Assembly: GCA_035693615.1 (NCBI GenBank)
Contig: DASSGH010000026.1
Location: 93,952 to 157,951 of the forward strand
Source: VAZQ01 sp035693615
GTDB taxonomy: Bacteria; Pseudomonadota; Alphaproteobacteria; Rhizobiales; Xanthobacteraceae
DNA: 64,000 bases
Reading direction: 5' to 3'
Below are positions 60,301 to 64,000 of the stretch, in pieces (within the stretch, counting starts at the first letter, position 1; each line of letters opens with the position of its first letter). A model generated the notes under the pieces. That model was not told the DNA's origin. It saw nothing but the letters and a program-made list of their open reading frames with translations, and did no database searches. A program made the translations under genes and the position numbers.

Positions 60301-62369
60301 GCGGGTTCTCCTGCGTCGAAATACGCGCCATGCTGGACGAGAGCATCGGCGACGAGAAGCACCATCGCGCGCGTGCGCAGCGCAAGGAACGCCTGCGGGC
60401 CCGACTCCGCAAGCGCGGCAAGATGGCGGTCGAGGTCGGCGAACTGTACGGTTGCCGCGGCGCCATGTCCTTGCGCCAACGCCGCGAGCGCCGCGTCGAG
60501 CTCCGCACCCAAGCCGAGTTGCGGTACAATCCGCCGCAGATTGATCACCTCGCTGCCGACCGACAGCGCGGTCATGATCTGCGAGCGCTGCAGCGGCTCG
60601 GCCGCATCCGGCAATGCCGCGATACGAGCGTGCATGCGACCTTCCCAATCCTCTCGCGCCCAACGGGCAGGGTCCGCCGCGAGGCGGCGCAGATCGCGCA
60701 ACGTCAGTGCGAGCAGGCGGCGGGTCCGGAAGGCCGGCGAGAGCGGCGGCAACAGCCGAAACGACATCGCTCCGGCAGCGGACCCCACACCAATCGCCAG
60801 GGCGGAGTTATAGAACTGCACGGTGTCGTAAGTCATCTGGTTCGCCGGCGCGAGCAACGGAATGAAATTGTAGGTCATGCCGATGAATGCCGCTGTTTGC
60901 CATGGTTGAGCGACGCCAGCACCGACCGGAATCAAATAGAGCCCGATCATGATGCAGAAGCCGAGGAACGTCTCCACGGTGGGCAAAACAGCAAATCCAA
61001 TGATCGCGGCGCCGACGGTGCCAAGGACGACGCCCACCGAGAAGCCCAACGCGACCGCGTAGGCCTCATCGGCGCGCGGCGCGAGCAGGGTGACCACAAT
61101 AGCGGTAAAGGTGATGGCAAAAGCGCCGTTCGGCCATGCGGTGACGATCCAGAAAAGCTCAACCGCGCCGATCATCACGAAGGCGCGCCCGGCGTTGACT
61201 AAAGCAGGCCACCAATCCGCCACGTGGAGCTTTGTGCGCCGGCCGGCGTCGAAGGGATCAGCCTTTCCGGTCAGTAACGCGAGCGCGTCGACCGCACGCA
61301 TCAAGCCGGTCATCACCCTGGCGGTCTGGTCGGTGAGCAGCCGCAGCGTTGGCGTTCCGGCGGGCATTGCGATCAGCGTGCGAGCCCCGGCGCCACAGAG
61401 TCCTCGCATGCCTTCCGGATCTGCGATCCAAGGGGCGGGCCCGCCCAGCCTAGCGGCCGACCGCAAGCGCTGCGGAATATGGCGCAGCACGGCATCGGCC
61501 TGTTCCCGAGCCACGCGCTCCGGCAATCGCGTAAGCCGCACCGCGACGATGCGCCAAGCCCTGAGCGCGGCCAATAGCCCCTCGATCGCCCCCTGCAAAA
61601 CCGGCGAATGGTAGCGAAGCGTCGAGGATTCGCCGATCGCCTCGTCGACCACGGGGTCGAGCGCAATGACCTTTCGCATGAGCTCGCGCCGAACCGGCTG
61701 TTGCGCGTCGGCCGGTGCCGAGCCTGGTTGCGTCAACGTGGCGCCAAACCCATCGACGATCTCGGCCGACACGGTCGCGAACACCCCCGCAAGCCGCCGC
61801 CGGGCAGCGCCGAAGTCCGTCCCGGCGAGCACGACCCCGGCGCACACGATGCCGATCCAGATCTCGCTCACCCGCGTGATCGCGAGCATGAACGCATCGC
61901 CGTTTGGCCCGCCGGTCGCGCCGAGCTGATCGCTGGCAATGATGGCGGCGGTGTAGCCTGCGAGCGCTGCCGCGTAAGCCGCGAAATTGCGCAGCACCGT
62001 CGCGAAAAGGGCGCAGGCTGCGCCCCACAATGCCAGACCCACCATGAACGCCGCGCGGTCCTGCGGAAAAGCGGCCGTCAGCACGACGATCGCGATGCCG
62101 CCCACCAGGGTGCCGATCATGCGGAACCAACCCTTGCGCAGTGAGGCGCCGAGGTGCGGCTGACAAACGATCCCCGCCGAGGTGCCGGCCCAAAAGGCGT
62201 CGTCAAGCTCAAGCCAGAAGGCAACGTAAAGGGCGAGGCAGACGGAGGCCCATAAGCGCAGGCCGAACAGCAAGGGCGGCCCGGCCGTCCGGACCGCGTC
62301 GATGAGCACGGTGTCCCATCGGGTCGGGTGAGGTGTCCGATCTACTCCAGCACCGTCCGCCGATGACAT
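60297..62369 (-). CDS. FUSC-family inner-membrane efflux protein (AaeB-like)
   Basis: 690 residues. Two FUSC units, each with about five or six membrane spans: LLFGLRLWASVCLALYVAFW and TSAGIVCQPHLGASLRKGWF in the first, then VMIGAVELFWIVTAWPNGAF and AYAVALGFSVGVVLGTVGAA in the second, with a large cytoplasmic region after each. AaeB-type proteins export aromatic carboxylic acids with an HlyD adaptor. The ATG at 62369 is preferred to the TTG at 62375. First gene of the three-gene operon; no LysR regulator is adjacent. Confidence 0.88.
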   Translation of the reverse strand: MSSADGAGVDRTPHPTRWDTVLIDAVRTAGPPLLFGLRLWASVCLALYVAFWLELDDAFWAGTSAGIVCQPHLGASLRKGWFRMIGTLVGGIAIVVLTAAFPQDRAAFMVGLALWGAACALFATVLRNFAAYAAALAGYTAAIIASDQLGATGGPNGDAFMLAITRVSEIWIGIVCAGVVLAGTDFGAARRRLAGVFATVSAEIVDGFGATLTQPGSAPADAQQPVRRELMRKVIALDPVVDEAIGESSTLRYHSPVLQGAIEGLLAALRAWRIVAVRLTRLPERVAREQADAVLRHIPQRLRSAARLGGPAPWIADPEGMRGLCGAGARTLIAMPAGTPTLRLLTDQTARVMTGLMRAVDALALLTGKADPFDAGRRTKLHVADWWPALVNAGRAFVMIGAVELFWIVTAWPNGAFAITFTAIVVTLLAPRADEAYAVALGFSVGVVLGTVGAAIIGFAVLPTVETFLGFCIMIGLYLIPVGAGVAQPWQTAAFIGMTYNFIPLLAPANQMTYDTVQFYNSALAIGVGSAAGAMSFRLLPPLSPAFRTRRLLALTLRDLRRLAADPARWAREDWEGRMHARIAALPDAAEPLQRSQIMTALSVGSEVINLRRIVPQLGLGAELDAALAALAQGHGAAATVQFADLDRHLAALAESGPQAFLALRTRAMVLLVADALVQHGAYFDAGEPA

Positions 62370-62641
62370 TTGCAAGGACCTCTGCCGAGACCGGTTTTCT
62401 CAGGGCTCGTACACATCGGTTCGCGCGGCGACGCCAAAACAGCAGATCGAGAGATCGATTTCAGCGACGGCTTGAACAACCAAAGTATAAGGCTCTCCGT
62501 CCTTCGTTTATGCAGAAATCCCAAAATATAGTTCATCCGCTCCTGGCGAAGCGCCTATGTCCTGGATGGCCGCAAAGCATGTGCCGTCGATCGGCTGCCG
62601 TGCAGGACCGTGACGGGCATCCGCAAGCATGGAGAGATACC

Positions 62642-62833
62642 ATGAAGAAGCTTATCGCCGCTCTCGCGTTGGGCACCCTGATCGCCGGCCCAGCCTTCGC
62701 ACGGCCTGCCGCGCGGGCATACGAGCAAGGCACCTTTATTTTCAAAACCGATCGCGAGCTCTGTCAGTCCGGGCGAAGCGAGTTTTGCCACTGGCAGGGA
62801 TATCCCCTGTGGCAGTGGTATAGCGGCGCGTAA
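62642..62833 (+). CDS. Small secreted protein, unknown family
   Basis: 63 residues. Signal peptide MKKLIAALALGTLIAGPAFA, mature part with two cysteines (RELCQSGRSEFCHW) and a Trp/Tyr-rich end. GGAGAG 7 nt before the ATG is the ribosome site. No family. Followed directly by copy B of the two-hairpin element. Confidence 0.65.
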   Translation: MKKLIAALALGTLIAGPAFARPAARAYEQGTFIFKTDRELCQSGRSEFCHWQGYPLWQWYSGA

Positions 62834-62859
62834 GTCGTCGCGCGTGTGATGTCGGATTG

Positions 62860-62961
62860 AAGGGCGTGGATGGCACCGCAACTGGGGCTCGCCCGAGTTG
62901 CGCACGATTAAGCGCTGCAAGTCGGCTAAGCCCGACTTGCAGCGACAAGCCCCGCTATGAC
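62860..62961 (-). repeat. 102-bp two-hairpin element, copy B (inverted)
   Basis: Reverse orientation relative to copy A. Hairpin 1 is a perfect 13-bp stem (CGCTGCAAGTCGG/CCGACTTGCAGCG, 62913-62925 with 62932-62944); hairpin 2 has one mismatch. Two positions in the stems change in a compensatory way between the copies (see findings). It may act as a bidirectional terminator between the secreted-protein gene and the PoxB-like gene. Confidence 0.75.
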
Positions 62962-62994
62962 ACCCTGGGCCATGATCTCCAGTTGCCCTGCGCC

Positions 62995-64000
62995 TCAGCG
63001 CCAGAGATTGGTCTTGGCGAGATCGATGATCTGGTCGGCGCGGCCGCTCATGATCGCCTTCACCATATAAAGCGTGAAGCCCTTCGCCATCTCGACCGTG
63101 ATCGACGGCGGCATGGCGAGCTCGGTGCGATTGACGACCGCGTCGACGAGAACGGGGCCGTCATGCGCCAGCGCAGCCTCGATTGCTTCGTTGACCTTGC
63201 CCGCATCGTCGACGCGAATGCCGCGAACGCCCACGGCCTCAGCCATGGCGGCAAAGTTTGGGTTCTGGAGGCTCACTCCGAAATCGAGGAAGCCGGTAGA
63301 CTTTTGCTCCAGCTCGACGAAGCCGAGCGTGCCGTTGTTGAACACGATGATCTTCACCGGAAGCTTGTGTTGGGTGAGCGTGAGGAAATCGCCCATCAGC
63401 ATGGCGAAGCCGCCGTCGCCGCAGAGCGAGACCACCTGCCGGCCCGGGAAGGTGGCTTGCGCTCCGATCGCCTGCGCCATCGCGTTCGCCATCGAGCCGT
63501 GCCAGAACGAGCCGATCAGCCGCCGCTTGCCGTTCATCGCCAGGTAACGCGCGGCCCACACCGTCGGCAGCCCGACGTCGCAGGTGAAGACGGCGTCCGT
63601 CGCCGCCGCATCACTGATCGCCTTGGCAACCTGCTGCGGATGGATGAGCCGGCTGCCGGCCGTTCCGACCGCAAGATCGTCGAGCGCCTTGCGCGCTTTG
63701 GCGTAGTGCTGCTGCGCTTTGGCGAGGCGCGCGCCGTCGCGCTTTTCCTTCAGCAGCGGCAGCAGCGCGGCGAGCGTTGCGCGGACGTCGCCGACCACGC
63801 CGAGATCAATGGCGGCGCGGCGGCCGATGTTCTCCGCCCGGAGATCGATCTGTGCGATGCGGACGCCGCCTCCCTCCGGATAGAACTGGCGATAGGGGAA
63901 GTCGGTCCCGAGCATCAGCAGCACGTCGCAGTCGAGCATGGCGTAATAGCCCGAGGAGAAGCCGATCAGGCCGGTCATGCCGACATCGTAGGGATTGTCC
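62995..64000 (-). CDS. PoxB-like thiamine-diphosphate enzyme, C-terminal part (cut by window edge)
   Basis: About 335 residues visible; the frame stays open to the right edge (DNPYDVGMTGLIGFSSGY). The thiamine-diphosphate motif CGDGGFAMLMGDFLTLTQHK followed by KIIVFNNGTLGF is intact, as are DCDVLLMLGTDFPYRQFYP and RIAQIDLRAENIGRRAAIDL from the central domain. This matches pyruvate:quinone oxidoreductase/PoxB-like or acetolactate-synthase-like enzymes. The C-terminal end (PPSITVEMAKGFTLYMVKAI) fits PoxB, which works at the membrane and makes acetate and CO2 from pyruvate. The N-terminal third is outside the window. Confidence 0.88.
   Translation of the reverse strand, partial: DNPYDVGMTGLIGFSSGYYAMLDCDVLLMLGTDFPYRQFYPEGGGVRIAQIDLRAENIGRRAAIDLGVVGDVRATLAALLPLLKEKRDGARLAKAQQHYAKARKALDDLAVGTAGSRLIHPQQVAKAISDAAATDAVFTCDVGLPTVWAARYLAMNGKRRLIGSFWHGSMANAMAQAIGAQATFPGRQVVSLCGDGGFAMLMGDFLTLTQHKLPVKIIVFNNGTLGFVELEQKSTGFLDFGVSLQNPNFAAMAEAVGVRGIRVDDAGKVNEAIEAALAHDGPVLVDAVVNRTELAMPPSITVEMAKGFTLYMVKAIMSGRADQIIDLAKTNLWR

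Noticed and set aside
1..64000. CRISPR arrays, rRNA, tRNA, transposases, integrases, phage genes
   Set aside because: Read for regularly spaced repeats, conserved RNA ends and DDE or recombinase motifs; none was recognised by eye. A tRNA could still be missed without a covariance search.

Overview
This window looks like chromosomal DNA of a high-GC alphaproteobacterium of the order Hyphomicrobiales, close to the Bradyrhizobium/Nitrobacteraceae or Xanthobacteraceae group. The evidence is family content rather than a marker gene: two ABC_sub_bind-type periplasmic binding proteins, orphan Bug/TctC-type binding proteins, DUF1236, DUF1330, DUF3775 and DUF1289 proteins, many tiny secreted or membrane proteins, and GGAAC-N16/17-cGTT promoters of the kind read by EcfG, the general-stress sigma factor of this class. 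No rRNA, tRNA, CRISPR array, transposase or integrase was recognised.

Layout. 0-7.8 kb: a general-stress island with a DedA protein, a PRC-barrel gene, YihY/BrkB, an ECF sigma factor, hydrophobic micro-proteins, a thioredoxin-reductase-like flavoprotein, a PepSY protein and a YflT-type general stress protein. Most transcription units here carry an EcfG-like promoter 30-43 nt before the start codon. 8-10 kb: ABC_sub_bind protein and a Crp/Fnr regulator. 10.2-13.9 kb: three-gene nucleotide-sugar operon (epimerase, C-methyltransferase-like protein, sugar dehydrogenase). 14-23 kb: mostly metabolic single genes (GlcG/HbpS-like, MFS, RidA, acetamidase/formamidase, GreA/GreB-like, cytochrome c, peroxiredoxin-like, luciferase-like oxidoreductase, D-2-hydroxyacid dehydrogenase). 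23-44 kb: an accessory zone with an epoxide-hydrolase-like protein, a second ABC_sub_bind protein and a decayed third copy, a large membrane protein of about 1,170 residues with no recognised family, a sulfatase, a Cys-type alpha/beta hydrolase, a PHB-depolymerase-like esterase, an amidase, a TIR-TM-extracytoplasmic protein and many small secreted proteins. 44-55 kb: two orphan Bug-type binding proteins, an aldose epimerase, a frameshifted ExoD, a DUF1289 fusion, an SPFH/NfeD pair and a nicotinamidase/nicotinate phosphoribosyltransferase pair (NAD salvage). 55.7-62.4 kb: a 2-oxoacid dehydrogenase E1alpha-E1beta-E2 operon converging on an AaeB/AaeX/AaeA-type efflux operon; this block is bracketed by two inverted copies of a 102-bp two-hairpin element. 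The right edge cuts a PoxB-like thiamine-diphosphate enzyme.

The most unusual signals are (1) the concentration of EcfG-type promoters in the first 7 kb, including a perfectly overlapping divergent pair; (2) the 102-bp element, whose copies show compensatory base changes in both hairpins; (3) four small accessory genes each broken by one missing base in a homopolymer run, while the large genes are intact; (4) the unrecognised 1,170-residue membrane protein; and (5) the transmembrane TIR protein. All family names come from reading the translations by eye; no database search was run.
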